Assembly (NCBI RefSeq): GCF_017353515.1
Contig: NZ_JAFMPY010000005.1
Span: forward strand, 124,001 to 188,000
Origin: Jiella sonneratiae
GTDB taxonomy: Bacteria; Pseudomonadota; Alphaproteobacteria; Rhizobiales; Rhizobiaceae
Length of the DNA: 64,000 nt
Direction of reading: 5' to 3'
The notes below the pieces were generated by a model. That model made no database searches. It worked only from the letters and a program-made list of their open reading frames with translations, and was not told the origin of the DNA. This document shows, in pieces, positions 53,302 through 64,000 of this stretch (the first letter of the stretch is position 1; every line of letters starts with the position of its first letter). A program made the position numbers and the translations under genes.

Positions 53302-54384
53302 ATGAGCAGCGAAGCGGGAAAGCCCGGGCCGGAGGCAGGCGCCGCAGCTTCGGACCGGACGGTCGTTGCGCGAAAGGCGGGCCGGGCCGGGCGAATCACC
53401 CTGAACCGGCCGCAGGCGCTCAACGCCCTCGACCGCGACATGGCGCTCGCGATCCACGCCGCACTCGACGAATGGGCGGGCGACGAAGCGGTGAAGCTCG
53501 TCGTCATCGACGCTTCGGGGGAGAAGGCGTTTTCGGCCGGCGGCGACATCGCCGCGCTCTATCGCGAGGCGATCGCCGGCCGGCTCGATCCGGCGCGCCG
53601 CTTCTTTGCCGACGAATACCGGATGAACCGGGCGATCGCCCGCTATCCGAAACCCTATGTCGCCTTCATGGACGGCATCGTCATGGGCGGCGGCGTCGGG
53701 CTGTCGGCGCATGGCAGCCTGCGCGTCGTCACCGAGCGCTCGATGGTCGCCATGCCCGAATGCGCCATCGGCCTCGTTCCCGACGTCGGCAGCACGCTGG
53801 TGCTGGCGAGGGCGCCGGGACGGCTCGGCGAATATCTCGGCCTCACCGGCTTTAGGATGGGCGCGGGAGACGCGATCTTATCCGGCTTCGCCGACCGCTT
53901 CATGCCCGCCGCCGCGATCCCCGAGGCGGTCGCGCGGCTGCAGGAGAGCGGCGATCCGGGCGCCATCGATAATCTGTTCGCGGCGCCGCCTCCCGGCGAG
54001 CTGCACGGCCGCATGGCCGCGATCGACCGGTTCTTCGCCGAGCCGGACGCTCCCGCCATCCTGGCGGCGCTGGAGGCCGATGGCGGCGACTTCGCGCGCG
54101 CCACCGCCGCTGCGATCCGCCGCGGCTCGCCGCTGTCGGTGGCCGTGACGCTCGAGCTGGTGCGGGCCGCCCGCGCCGAGCCGGCGATCGAGGCGGCGCT
54201 GGCGCGGGAATACCGCTATACCCGTCGCGCCCAGTTGGAGGGCGACTTTCTCGAAGGCACCCGCGCGGCGGTGATCGACAAGGACCGCAATCCGCAGTGG
54301 CCGGCCGGCGGGCTGGAAGGCCTTTCGCGGGAACGGGTGGAGGCGATGCTCGCCCCGCTCGGTGCCGACGAGCTGGCCTTCTGA
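53302..54384 (+). CDS. 3-hydroxyisobutyryl-CoA hydrolase (enoyl-CoA hydratase family)
   Basis: This crotonase-fold enzyme of 360 residues probably hydrolyses 3-hydroxyisobutyryl-CoA in valine breakdown. Typical segments are ITLNRPQALNALDRDMALAI, KAFSAGGDIAALYREAI (oxyanion hole), DGIVMGGGVGLSAHG, MPECAIGLVPDVGST with the catalytic Glu, and the HIBCH-specific C-terminal extension (LEGDFLEGTRAAVIDKDRNP). The ATG is preceded by AAGGAG at about 15 bp. It lies 66 bp before mmsB, the next enzyme of the same pathway. Confidence 0.9.
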   Translation: MSSEAGKPGPEAGAAASDRTVVARKAGRAGRITLNRPQALNALDRDMALAIHAALDEWAGDEAVKLVVIDASGEKAFSAGGDIAALYREAIAGRLDPARRFFADEYRMNRAIARYPKPYVAFMDGIVMGGGVGLSAHGSLRVVTERSMVAMPECAIGLVPDVGSTLVLARAPGRLGEYLGLTGFRMGAGDAILSGFADRFMPAAAIPEAVARLQESGDPGAIDNLFAAPPPGELHGRMAAIDRFFAEPDAPAILAALEADGGDFARATAAAIRRGSPLSVAVTLELVRAARAEPAIEAALAREYRYTRRAQLEGDFLEGTRAAVIDKDRNPQWPAGGLEGLSRERVEAMLAPLGADELAF

Positions 54385-54450
54385 GGCGCCAATGAAGGCT
54401 GCGGGGCGGATGTCCCGACGCCGCGGAGAGACGAACACGGGAGGAAAGTC

Positions 54451-55311
54451 ATGAAGATCGGATTCATCGGCCTCGGCAACATGGGCGCGCCGATGGCGAA
54501 GAACCTGGCGGCGGCCGGCCACGCGGTCACCGGCTTCGACACGGCCGGGGTGACGGTCGAGGGCGTGACGCCCGCGGCGACGATGGAAGCGGCCGTGGCC
54601 GGGCAGGAGGTGATCGTCACCATGCTGCCGAACGGCGCGATCGTCAGAAAGGTGCATGAGGCCATCGTCGCTGCGGCCGATCCGGAGACGCTGATCATCG
54701 ACTGCTCGACCATCGACGTCGAGAGCGCCCGCGCAGTCCACGATCTGGCCGGGGAAAAGGGGCTGATGTCCCTCGACGCGCCGGTCTCGGGCGGCACCGG
54801 GGGCGCCGCCGCCGGCACGCTGACCTTCATGGTCGGCGGGTCCGAGGCTGCCTTCGCCAAGGGCCGGCCGCTGTTCGAGATCATGGGGGCGAAGGCCGTC
54901 CATTGCGGCGATGCCGGCGCCGGCCAGGCGGCGAAGATCTGCAACAACATGATCCTCGGAATCTCGATGATCGGCGTCTGCGAGGCGTTTCATCTCGCCG
55001 ACAGGCTCGGCCTCGACCGACAGGCGATGTTCGACGTCGCCTCGACCTCGTCCGGCTCCTGCTGGTCGCTCAACACCTATTGCCCGGCGCCGGGCGTCGG
55101 CCCGGAAAGCCCGGCCGACCGCGGCTACAGGCCGGGCTTTGCCGCCGAACTGATGCTGAAGGACCTCGACCTCTCCCAGACCGCCGCCGAGAAGAACGGC
55201 GCGTTCACCGAACTCGGCCGCCACGCCCGCGACGTCTACAAGGCCTTCGTCGAGGCCGGCGGCAAGGGCAAGGACTTTTCGGCGATCCTTGAGAAGCTGA
55301 GCGCGGGGTGA
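54451..55311 (+). CDS. mmsB: 3-hydroxyisobutyrate dehydrogenase
   Basis: MmsB oxidises 3-hydroxyisobutyrate to methylmalonate semialdehyde in valine catabolism. At 286 residues it has IGFIGLGNMGAPMAKNLAAA, LDAPVSGGTGGAAAGTLTFM, the catalytic Lys in AGAGQAAKICNNMILGI and the SCWSLNTYCPAPGVGPESPA segment distinctive of true 3-hydroxyisobutyrate dehydrogenases. It is clearly a better match to that activity than the related gene at 46347. GGGAGG precedes the ATG. Confidence 0.93.
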   Translation: MKIGFIGLGNMGAPMAKNLAAAGHAVTGFDTAGVTVEGVTPAATMEAAVAGQEVIVTMLPNGAIVRKVHEAIVAAADPETLIIDCSTIDVESARAVHDLAGEKGLMSLDAPVSGGTGGAAAGTLTFMVGGSEAAFAKGRPLFEIMGAKAVHCGDAGAGQAAKICNNMILGISMIGVCEAFHLADRLGLDRQAMFDVASTSSGSCWSLNTYCPAPGVGPESPADRGYRPGFAAELMLKDLDLSQTAAEKNGAFTELGRHARDVYKAFVEAGGKGKDFSAILEKLSAG

Positions 55312-55346
55312 GGCGGTCGGCGACGAGAGTCTCGCGCGCGGCACGA

Positions 55347-55385
55347 GGGGCGAGGCGCCGCGCAGCGCCCGGCGCCTCTCGCCCC
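55347..55385 (+). terminator. GC-rich hairpin after mmsB
   Basis: GGGGCGAGGCGCCG (55347-55360) pairs with CGGCGCCTCTCGCCCC (55370-55385) apart from a two-base bulge. It lies 35 bp after the mmsB stop. Confidence 0.45.
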
Positions 55386-55426
55386 CGGGCAACGGCCTGA
55401 ATGGGCCGCGTCGGGGCGACTGGTCT

Positions 55427-55552
55427 GATCTCCCCCCCTTCGGGGGACATGCCGGCAGGCAGACGGGAATTACCGCAACCGCGAATCTTTCAACGACGGC
55501 GCCGGCACCCCCCTCTGGGTTGCCACCCATCTCCCCCGCAAGGGGGGAGATC
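55427..55552. repeat. Palindromic element arms in reversed order (copy F)
   Basis: An arm of the right-hand type (55427-55467, degenerate) precedes an arm of the left-hand type (55507-55552). This is the opposite of copies A-D, so it reads as the junction of two elements that have each lost a partner arm, or as an inversion product. Confidence 0.75.
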
Positions 55553-55687
55553 GAAGCGTCGATGACGGCACTTGCTCCCTGCCGACCGTTTGACCACCGG
55601 CGCGAAATGCCGTTCCTTAAGGCAGAGGATCAGTCTCGCAGCATGGCGGCACAGCACCGGAGGCCGAGCAGTGCAAGGACCAAGGTC

Positions 55688-57055
55688 ATGACTCCCGAAC
55701 CGCTCAGGACCCTCCTCGCCGAGGCCTCGCCCGCCCGCTCCGGCGACTTCCTCGCCGGCGTCGCGGCGGAAAGCCAGGAGGCGCGGGTGAAGGCGCAGCG
55801 GCGGCTGGCCGACACCGGCCTCGCCGAGATCCTCGCCAGCCCGCTGATCGACCCCGAGACGGACGAGGTGCAGCGGCTGATCCTCGACCAGCATGACGCG
55901 GCGGCGTTTCGGCCGATCGCCGGCTTTTCCGTCGGCGAGTTCCGCGACTGGCTCCTGTCGGACGCGGCGACGGGCGAGGCGATCGCCGCGCTGAAATGGG
56001 CGCTGACGCCGGAAATGGTCGCCGCCGTTTCGAAGATCTGCCGCAACCAGGATCTGATCGCCATCGCCAGAAAGCGGCCGGTGGTGACGAAATTCCGCAC
56101 CACGGTGGGCCTTCCGGGGCGCCTTTCGGTGCGCATCCAGCCGAACCATCCGACGGACGATGCCCGGGGGGTGGCTGCCTCGATTCTCGATGGTCTCGCC
56201 TTCGGCTGCGGCGACGCGGTGATCGGCATCAATCCGGCGACCGACAGTCCCTCGGCGATGCGCCGGCTGCTCGAACTGATCGAGGAGCTGCGCCTGCGTC
56301 TCGACTGCCCGGTGCAGTCCTGCGTCCTCGCCCATGTAACGACGGCGATCGACGCGATGAACCGCGGCGCGCCGGTCGACCTCGTCTTCCAGTCGATCGC
56401 CGGGTCCGAAAAGGCCAACGCCTCCTTCGGCATCGACCTCGCCATGCTGCGGGAGGCGCATGACGCCGCAAAAGCGCTGCAGCGCGGCACGATCGGCGAC
56501 AACGTCATGTATTTCGAGACCGGCCAGGGCGCGGCGCTTTCCGCCGACGCCCATCACGGGATGGACCAGCAGACCATGGAGGCGCGGGCCTATGCCGTGG
56601 CGCGGGCCTTCGACCCGCTGCTCGTCAACACCGTCGTCGGCTTCATCGGCCCGGAATATCTCTATGACGGCAAGGAGATCATCCGTGCCGGGCTGGAGGA
56701 CCATTTCTGCGGCAAGCTGCTCGGCGTGCCGATGGGCGTCGACGTCTGCTACACCAACCATGCCGAGGCCGACCAGGACGACATGGACAACCTGTTGACG
56801 CTGCTCGCCGTCGCCGGGGTCAACTTCGTCATGGGCGTGCCGGGCTCCGACGACGTGATGCTGAACTACCAGTCGACCTCCTATCACGACGCCGCCTATG
56901 TGCGTCGGGCGCTCGGCCTGAAGCCGGCGCCGGAATTCGAGGCGTGGCTGAAGGATGTCGGCGTCTTCGACGAAAAGGGCTTCCTCCTGCCGGAGACCCG
57001 CAACGGCGACGCCGGCCTGATCGCCCGCTCGAAGCTGCTCGAGGCGGCGGAATAG
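55688..57055 (+). CDS. eutB: Ethanolamine ammonia-lyase large subunit
   Basis: EutB is the catalytic subunit of the adenosylcobalamin-dependent lyase that converts ethanolamine to acetaldehyde and ammonia. From ARSGDFLAGVAAESQEARV onward it aligns well with the family (CVLAHVTTAIDAMNRGAP, SADAHHGMDQQTMEARAY, GPEYLYDGKEIIRAGLEDHF). Normal EutB proteins begin with a beta-strand (G-x-x-Y-x-F type) before that point; it is missing here. ATG 55688 gives 455 residues, ATG 55643 gives 470, and neither restores it. A repeat arm ends about 90 bp upstream. No eutC follows, which is unusual because the small subunit is required and normally adjacent. Confidence 0.92.
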   Translation: MTPEPLRTLLAEASPARSGDFLAGVAAESQEARVKAQRRLADTGLAEILASPLIDPETDEVQRLILDQHDAAAFRPIAGFSVGEFRDWLLSDAATGEAIAALKWALTPEMVAAVSKICRNQDLIAIARKRPVVTKFRTTVGLPGRLSVRIQPNHPTDDARGVAASILDGLAFGCGDAVIGINPATDSPSAMRRLLELIEELRLRLDCPVQSCVLAHVTTAIDAMNRGAPVDLVFQSIAGSEKANASFGIDLAMLREAHDAAKALQRGTIGDNVMYFETGQGAALSADAHHGMDQQTMEARAYAVARAFDPLLVNTVVGFIGPEYLYDGKEIIRAGLEDHFCGKLLGVPMGVDVCYTNHAEADQDDMDNLLTLLAVAGVNFVMGVPGSDDVMLNYQSTSYHDAAYVRRALGLKPAPEFEAWLKDVGVFDEKGFLLPETRNGDAGLIARSKLLEAAE

Positions 57056-57382
57056 GGAAGAGCCCGAAAGGCCGGACCCGGTTTTCCAAAAGGATCATGC
57101 GCGCACGAGCGGGAGCGATCCGGATGGTGGGGGGAAACTCGCCTCGCCGCGCTCTCGCCGCCGGCCTGTAATGGCTGCCCTTTCGGCAAGTGGGGAGAGC
57201 CATCGGCACACTGCCGGAACGTCGCCGCGGCGGTGGCCCGCCTGACGCCCGGCCGCGACGCGGGCTTCGCGGCTTCATCCGAAGGAGTAGACCCGCCCCA
57301 CCGATCGGGCAGCAATTTCCATGCGACCGGCACTGGCCCGCTTTCGCCCCGCGATTATCGTCGCAAGCGGGAGGCGAAAACC
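57056..57382. other. Intergenic region eutB-ppc
   Basis: The 327 bp show no gene; in particular no trace of eutC was recognised in any frame. The stretch probably contains the ppc promoter. An AAGGAG at 57280 is too far from the ppc start to matter. Confidence 0.55.
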
Positions 57383-60247
<2,865 letters not shown>

Positions 60248-60261
60248 CGGAGGAATCGACC

Positions 60262-61560
60262 ATGGATATCAGAGTGCCGGCGCGGACGCGCTTCTTCACC
60301 GACCGGCTGGCGGATCGCGACCCGGACGTCTGGGCGACGATCACCCGCGAGTTCGGCCGCCAGCGCGACGAGATCGAGCTCATCGCCTCGGAAAACATCG
60401 CCAGCCGCGCCGTGATGGACGCGCAGGGCTCGGTGATGACCAACAAATACGCCGAGGGCTATCCGGGCCGGCGCTACTACGGCGGCTGCCAGTTCGTCGA
60501 CCAGGCCGAGGAACTCGCCCGCGACAGGCTGAAGACGCTCTTCGACTGCGCCTGGGTGAACGTCCAGCCGAATTCCGGCAGCCAGGCGAACCAGGCGGTG
60601 TTCCTGACGCTGATGAAGCCCGGCGACACCTTCATGGGCCTCAACCTCGCGGCCGGCGGCCATCTCACCCACGGCGCCAAGGTCAACATGTCCGGCAAGT
60701 GGTTCAACGCCGTGCATTACGGCGTCGACAAAGACACCGGGCTGATCGACATGGACGCGGTGGAGCGGCTGGCCGAGGAAACCAAGCCGGCGCTCATCAT
60801 CGCCGGCCATTCCGCCTATTCGCGCTTTCCCGACTTCCAGCGCTTCCGCGCAATCGCCGACAGGGTGGGGGCGAAGCTGATGGTCGACATGGCGCATTTT
60901 GCCGGTCTCGTCGCCGGCGGCGCCCATCCGAGCCCGCTGCCGCACGCCCATGTGGTCACCTCGACCACCCACAAGACGCTGCGCGGTCCGCGCGGCGGCA
61001 TCATCCTGTCGAACGACGAGGACCTCGGCAAGAAGCTCGATTCGGCGGTGTTTCCGGGGCTGCAGGGCGGCCCGCTGATGCATGTGATCGCGGCCAAGGC
61101 CGTCGCCTTCGGCGAGGCCCTGACGGAGGACTATCGCGATTACATCAGGGCCGTCGTCGCGAACGCCAAGGTTATGGCCGCAACGTTGCAGGAGGGCGGC
61201 GTCGACATCGTCTCGGGCGGCACCGATTCGCATCTGATGCTGGTGGATCTGAGGCCCAAGGGGCTGACCGGCAAGGCGGCGGAGGCCGCCCTCGGGCGCG
61301 CCCACATCACCTGCAACAAGAACGGCATCCCCTTCGATCCGGAAAAGCCGATGGTGACCTCCGGCATCCGCCTCGGCACGCCGGCGGTGACCACCCGCGG
61401 CCTCGGCGAGGCCGAGATCCGGACGGTGAGCCGGCTGATCCTGGAGGTGCTCGAAGGGCTGGCGAAAAACGGCGAGGAGCAGAATGCGCCCGTCGAGACG
61501 GCGGTGCGGGGCAAGGTCGGCGACCTGATGAAGGACTTCCCGATCTATCCGCAGGCGTGA
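60262..61560 (+). CDS. glyA: Serine hydroxymethyltransferase
   Basis: This PLP enzyme interconverts serine and glycine with tetrahydrofolate. At 432 residues it has [40 protein letters not shown], the PLP-binding lysine in [20 protein letters not shown], and the [18 protein letters not shown] end. The ATG is preceded by CGGAGG. Linkage to ppc here and to folD-ftfL 1-2 kb away is the arrangement expected for serine-cycle C1 assimilation, although each enzyme also has housekeeping roles. A second glyA elsewhere in the genome would support the specialised role. Confidence 0.95.
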   Translation: MDIRVPARTRFFTDRLADRDPDVWATITREFGRQRDEIELIASENIASRAVMDAQGSVMTNKYAEGYPGRRYYGGCQFVDQAEELARDRLKTLFDCAWVNVQPNSGSQANQAVFLTLMKPGDTFMGLNLAAGGHLTHGAKVNMSGKWFNAVHYGVDKDTGLIDMDAVERLAEETKPALIIAGHSAYSRFPDFQRFRAIADRVGAKLMVDMAHFAGLVAGGAHPSPLPHAHVVTSTTHKTLRGPRGGIILSNDEDLGKKLDSAVFPGLQGGPLMHVIAAKAVAFGEALTEDYRDYIRAVVANAKVMAATLQEGGVDIVSGGTDSHLMLVDLRPKGLTGKAAEAALGRAHITCNKNGIPFDPEKPMVTSGIRLGTPAVTTRGLGEAEIRTVSRLILEVLEGLAKNGEEQNAPVETAVRGKVGDLMKDFPIYPQA

Positions 61561-61579
61561 CGGCAGCGATCTTTGCGTC

Positions 61580-61617
61580 ACGATCACGGCGCTCCCGGCT
61601 GGGGGCGCCGTGATCGT
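61580..61617 (+). terminator. Hairpin after glyA
   Basis: ACGATCACGGCGC (61580-61592) and GCGCCGTGATCGT (61605-61617) form a perfect 13-bp stem with a 12-nt loop, 20 bp after the glyA stop. No T-run follows, so efficiency is uncertain. Confidence 0.6.
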
Positions 61618-61797
61618 TCGCGTTCACCACTGACGATGCAGTGGCTGCGGCGCAGGGATGGCGGCCGATGTCCACCGGCGCATGGTCTTCAGGTGACCGA
61701 TCCTTCGCCATCGCAGAAATGGACGCCGATCATCGCCGCATGCACCAGACGCTGGATCCATGTTACGATCCACAACTCAAGGGCGTCGTGGAGAGGG

Positions 61798-62088
61798 GTG
61801 AGCAAGCTGTCGCGGTCATTTCGCCTTGCTTTCGACTTCGTCGTGCACCTTCTCGTCGGAGTCGTGATCTTCATCGCATTGGCGTCGGCCGCGTTCGGGA
61901 TCTGGGAGTTTACGGAGTGGATGAGGGGATTCCACGCGCCGGCGTGGCTCCTGTTCATATGCGATGGGGTCGCCTATCTCCTGTTTGCGACCGACGTTTT
62001 CTGCGCCACCTTCTTCATTCTCGTCGAGAGTTTGAAGTTCGTCCGCGCCGTCTGGAAAGCTTGGAAGATGGAGTTGCGGGATGGCTGA
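61798..62088 (+). CDS. Small two-helix membrane protein of unknown function
   Basis: A GTG start preceded by GAGAGG opens a 96-residue frame beginning VSKLSRSFRLAFDFVVHLLV. Two strongly hydrophobic segments (about 10-35 and 48-80: FVVHLLVGVVIFIALASAAF; LFICDGVAYLLFATDVFCAT) flank a short EFTEWMRGFHAP loop. A basic helix (SLKFVRAVWKAWKMELRDG) ends it. No family is recognised. Codon choice and base composition are less GC-biased than in neighbouring genes. It overlaps the next small gene by eight bases, suggesting a coupled pair. Confidence 0.65.
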   Translation: MSKLSRSFRLAFDFVVHLLVGVVIFIALASAAFGIWEFTEWMRGFHAPAWLLFICDGVAYLLFATDVFCATFFILVESLKFVRAVWKAWKMELRDG

Positions 62089-62299
62089 ACCCAAGAGTGA
62101 ACGCAGCGACTTTCTCGGTATGCTGCGAGCCGACGTCCACGAGTCGGTGGGCTTGTACTTTGCGCCGCTGAAGGCTGTCTTGCGGGAGTTCCGGAAGGCG
62201 ATCGCGACCGAGGGCTCGCAGACCGGATCGGCTGCGACGTCGTCGGGGGGGCGCGATACAGTCGCTACCGGTGAGCGCTTTCACGAGCTGCGCGAATAA
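62081..62299 (+). CDS. Small hydrophilic protein paired with the membrane protein
   Basis: The 72-residue frame starts MAEPKSERSDFLGMLRADVH inside the last codons of the upstream gene. The first half is predicted helical and amphipathic (SVGLYFAPLKAVLREFRKAI); the rest is Ser/Thr/Gly-rich and probably disordered. No family is recognised. The overlap with the membrane-protein gene is the main evidence that it is real. Confidence 0.5.
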   Translation: MAEPKSERSDFLGMLRADVHESVGLYFAPLKAVLREFRKAIATEGSQTGSAATSSGGRDTVATGERFHELRE

Positions 62300-62444
62300 T
62301 GGCCGGTCGAGGTGATGCCAGGTTCTGTGGCGCCGCATCATCAGGAATGCCACGATCTTTCCCACGGACGACATGCCGTCGACGGGCCGGGAACGCTTCG
62401 AACGTTCCCAGCCCGCCGGGTCTTCGCCTGGGAGGCGATCTCTG

Positions 62445-63338
62445 TCAGGCGGTGAGGCCCTCGGGTTCGGCAAGGCCGAGCTTGCGGCAGCAGGCGGTGA
62501 CCGTGTTGGCGAGGAGGCAGGCGATGGTCATCGGGCCGACGCCGCCGGGCACCGGGGTGATCGCGCCGGCGACCTTCGCCACGTCCTCGTAGTCGACGTC
62601 GCCGACGAGGCGGGTGCCGCCCTCCGGCTTCTCGATCCGGTTGATGCCGACGTCGATAACCGTCGCGCCGGGCTTGATCCACTCCGACGTCACCATGTTC
62701 GGCCGCCCGACAGCCGCGACGACGATGTCGGCGCGACGCACGACGCCGGGCAGGTCCCTGGTGCGCGAATGGGCGATCGTCACGGTGCAGCTGTCCTTCA
62801 GGAGAAGCTGCGCCATCGGCTTGCCGACGATGTTCGACCGGCCGATCACCACCGCCTCCATGCCCGAAAGGCTCCCGAGCTCCTCGCGCAGCATCATCAG
62901 GCAGCCGAGCGGCGTGCAGGGCACCATCGCCTTCTGCCCGGTGCCGAGCAGGCCGACATTGGAGATGTGGAAGCCGTCGACGTCCTTGGCCGGATCGATG
63001 GCGGCGAGCACCTTGTCGGCGTCGATGTGGTCGGGAACCGGCAGCTGGACGAGGATGCCGTGGATCGTCTCGTCGCGGTTGAGTTCGCCGATGAGCGCCA
63101 GGAGATCGGCCTCGGAGGTCGCCGCGTCGAGCTTGTGCTCGACCGACTTCATGCCCGCCTCCCTGGTCGCCTTGCCTTTCGAGCGGACATAGACCTCGCT
63201 CGCCGGATTCTCGCCGACGAGCACCACCGCGAGACCCGGCATGACGCCGTGTTCCTCGACGAGGCGCGTCACATGCGCCTTGACCCGCTCGCGGACCTTG
63301 GCGGCGAACGCCTTGCCGTCGATCACCGTTGCCGCCAT
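62445..63338 (-). CDS. folD: Methylenetetrahydrofolate dehydrogenase/cyclohydrolase FolD
   Basis: FolD is a bifunctional enzyme interconverting methylene-, methenyl- and formyl-tetrahydrofolate. At 297 residues it has the Tyr/Lys active site in [17 protein letters not shown], the [20 protein letters not shown] block, [20 protein letters not shown] for NADP and the [19 protein letters not shown] signature. ATG 63338 overlaps the ftfL stop by one base, so ftfL and folD form an operon. Confidence 0.95.
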   Translation of the reverse strand: MAATVIDGKAFAAKVRERVKAHVTRLVEEHGVMPGLAVVLVGENPASEVYVRSKGKATREAGMKSVEHKLDAATSEADLLALIGELNRDETIHGILVQLPVPDHIDADKVLAAIDPAKDVDGFHISNVGLLGTGQKAMVPCTPLGCLMMLREELGSLSGMEAVVIGRSNIVGKPMAQLLLKDSCTVTIAHSRTRDLPGVVRRADIVVAAVGRPNMVTSEWIKPGATVIDVGINRIEKPEGGTRLVGDVDYEDVAKVAGAITPVPGGVGPMTIACLLANTVTACCRKLGLAEPEGLTA

Positions 63339-64000
63339 CAGAACAGTCCCTCGATGTTGCCGTCCGCATTCAGGGTGATCGACTGCGCCGCCGGCACGCG
63401 CGGCAGTCCGGGCATGGTCATGATCTCCCCGCAGATCGCCACGACGAAGCCGGCGCCCGCCGACAGGCGCACCTCGCGCACGGGAAGCGAATGGCCGCTC
63501 GGCGCACCGCGCTGGTTCGGATCGGTGGTGAAGGAATATTGCGTCTTCGCCATGCAGACCGGCAGATTGCCGTAGCCGGCCTCCTCCCATTCCTTCAGCT
63601 GCCGGCGGATGCCCTGGTCGGCGACGACCTCGCCGGCCCGGTAGATGCGCCTGGCGATCGTCTCGATCTTCTCGAACAGCCCCATCGCGTCGGGATAGAG
63701 CGGCGCGAATTCCGCCTCGCCGCGATCGGCGAGGTCGGCAACGCGCGCCGCCAGCTCCTCGATCCCCGCGCTGCCCTGCGCCCAGTGCCTGCACAGCACC
63801 GCCTCGACGCCTGCGGCCGCGGCCGCCTGCTTCAGCGCCGCGATCTCGGCCTCGGTGTCGGTGACGAAGTGGTTGATCGCCACGATCACCGGCACGCCGA
63901 AGCCTTTGACGTTCTCGATGTGGCGGGCGAGATTGGCGCAGCCGGTGGTGAGCGCCTCGACGTTCTCGGCGCCGAGATCGGCCTTGGCGACGCCGCCGTT
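63338..64000 (-). CDS. ftfL: Formate-tetrahydrofolate ligase (3' part)
   Basis: This is the C-terminal 220 residues of formyltetrahydrofolate synthetase (Fhs/FtfL), which activates formate with ATP. The frame is open to the window edge. Recognised segments are [60 protein letters not shown], and the family ending [20 protein letters not shown] ... IEGLF. The start is beyond 64000. With folD it supplies C1 units at different oxidation states and fits the serine-cycle gene set here. Confidence 0.95.
   Translation of the reverse strand, partial: NGGVAKADLGAENVEALTTGCANLARHIENVKGFGVPVIVAINHFVTDTEAEIAALKQAAAAAGVEAVLCRHWAQGSAGIEELAARVADLADRGEAEFAPLYPDAMGLFEKIETIARRIYRAGEVVADQGIRRQLKEWEEAGYGNLPVCMAKTQYSFTTDPNQRGAPSGHSLPVREVRLSAGAGFVVAICGEIMTMPGLPRVPAAQSITLNADGNIEGLF

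Larger units (their letters stand above)
55312..55642. other. Intergenic region mmsB-eutB with hairpin and repeat arms
   Basis: The 331 bp hold a terminator-like hairpin at 55347-55385 and two divergent arms of the palindromic element (55427-55467 and 55507-55552). No coding sequence is seen. Confidence 0.65.

Noticed and set aside
28641-55552. The palindromic arms as a CRISPR array or intrinsic terminators
   Set aside because: Spacing is irregular, arms are inverted rather than direct repeats, copies are kilobases apart, and two lie inside a coding sequence.
62300-62444. Continuation of the small-gene cassette toward folD
   Set aside because: The plus-strand frame of 97 codons from 62299 runs antisense into folD and shows no coding character.

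Overview
The window is a high-GC (roughly 65-70% by eye) alphaproteobacterial chromosome segment, most likely from the Hyphomicrobiales (Rhizobiales). The grounds are the mnmG-rsmG-parA-parB-holA order with parS sites inside rsmG, the aerobic cobalamin naming set (cobW-cobN-cobO), an Omp25/31-type porin, a HWE histidine kinase, the N-acetylglutaminylglutamine amide (NAGGN) operon, and dispersed palindromic repeats. Family and genus cannot be fixed from the sequence alone. Linked ppc-glyA and folD-ftfL hint at serine-cycle or C1 metabolism. A complete Mrp antiporter plus NAGGN synthesis suggests salt tolerance. No rRNA, tRNA, CRISPR, phage or transposase gene was seen.

Layout. 1-4.8 kb: mnmG (3' part), rsmG carrying two perfect parS sites, parA, parB, holA; probably near the replication origin. 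5.3-8.7 kb: a family-61-like glycosyltransferase and an oligopeptidase B. 9-15.2 kb: a seven-gene Mrp Na+/H+ antiporter operon (A-G), then a DUF423 membrane protein and an SDR. 16.6-18.3 kb: a CHASE/HWE sensor kinase. 18.4-23.7 kb (minus): asnO-ngg-M42 peptidase-small membrane protein, the NAGGN osmoprotectant operon. 23.9-25.7 kb (minus): a GAF-GGDEF-EAL protein. 25.9-33.5 kb (plus): a cobalamin riboswitch followed by cobU, cobW, cobN, a GNAT gene and cobO. 33.7-38.7 kb: pcaB-pcaD, a PfkB sugar kinase, an outer-membrane porin and a c-type cytochrome.

38.8-51.6 kb (minus) is a sugar-acid catabolic island: a 2-hydroxyacid dehydrogenase, a tripartite TctABC transporter, an FAH-family hydrolase, two SDRs, a GntR/FCD regulator, a 6PGDH-family dehydrogenase, a DenD-like SDR and an IlvD/Edd dehydratase. 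Near-identical GTATAC-centred sites lie in front of tctC, the first SDR and ilvD, that is, at the head of each of the three likely transcription units. A single GntR-controlled regulon is the simplest reading. 51.9-57.1 kb: DUF1761, an ETF-beta lysine methyltransferase homologue, valine-catabolic HIBYL-CoA hydrolase and mmsB, and an eutB without an adjacent eutC. 57.4-64 kb: ppc-glyA, a two-gene cassette of unknown small proteins, then folD and the 3' part of ftfL on the opposite strand.

The most unusual structure is a family of about 180-bp palindromic elements. Each has two arms of about 45 bp, and each arm contains its own hairpin. Complete copies lie between genes at 41.9 and 47.3 kb and partial ones at 48.6 and 55.4 kb. 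Two further complete copies sit in frame, in the same orientation and the same reading frame, inside cobN, lengthening CobN to about 1430 residues.
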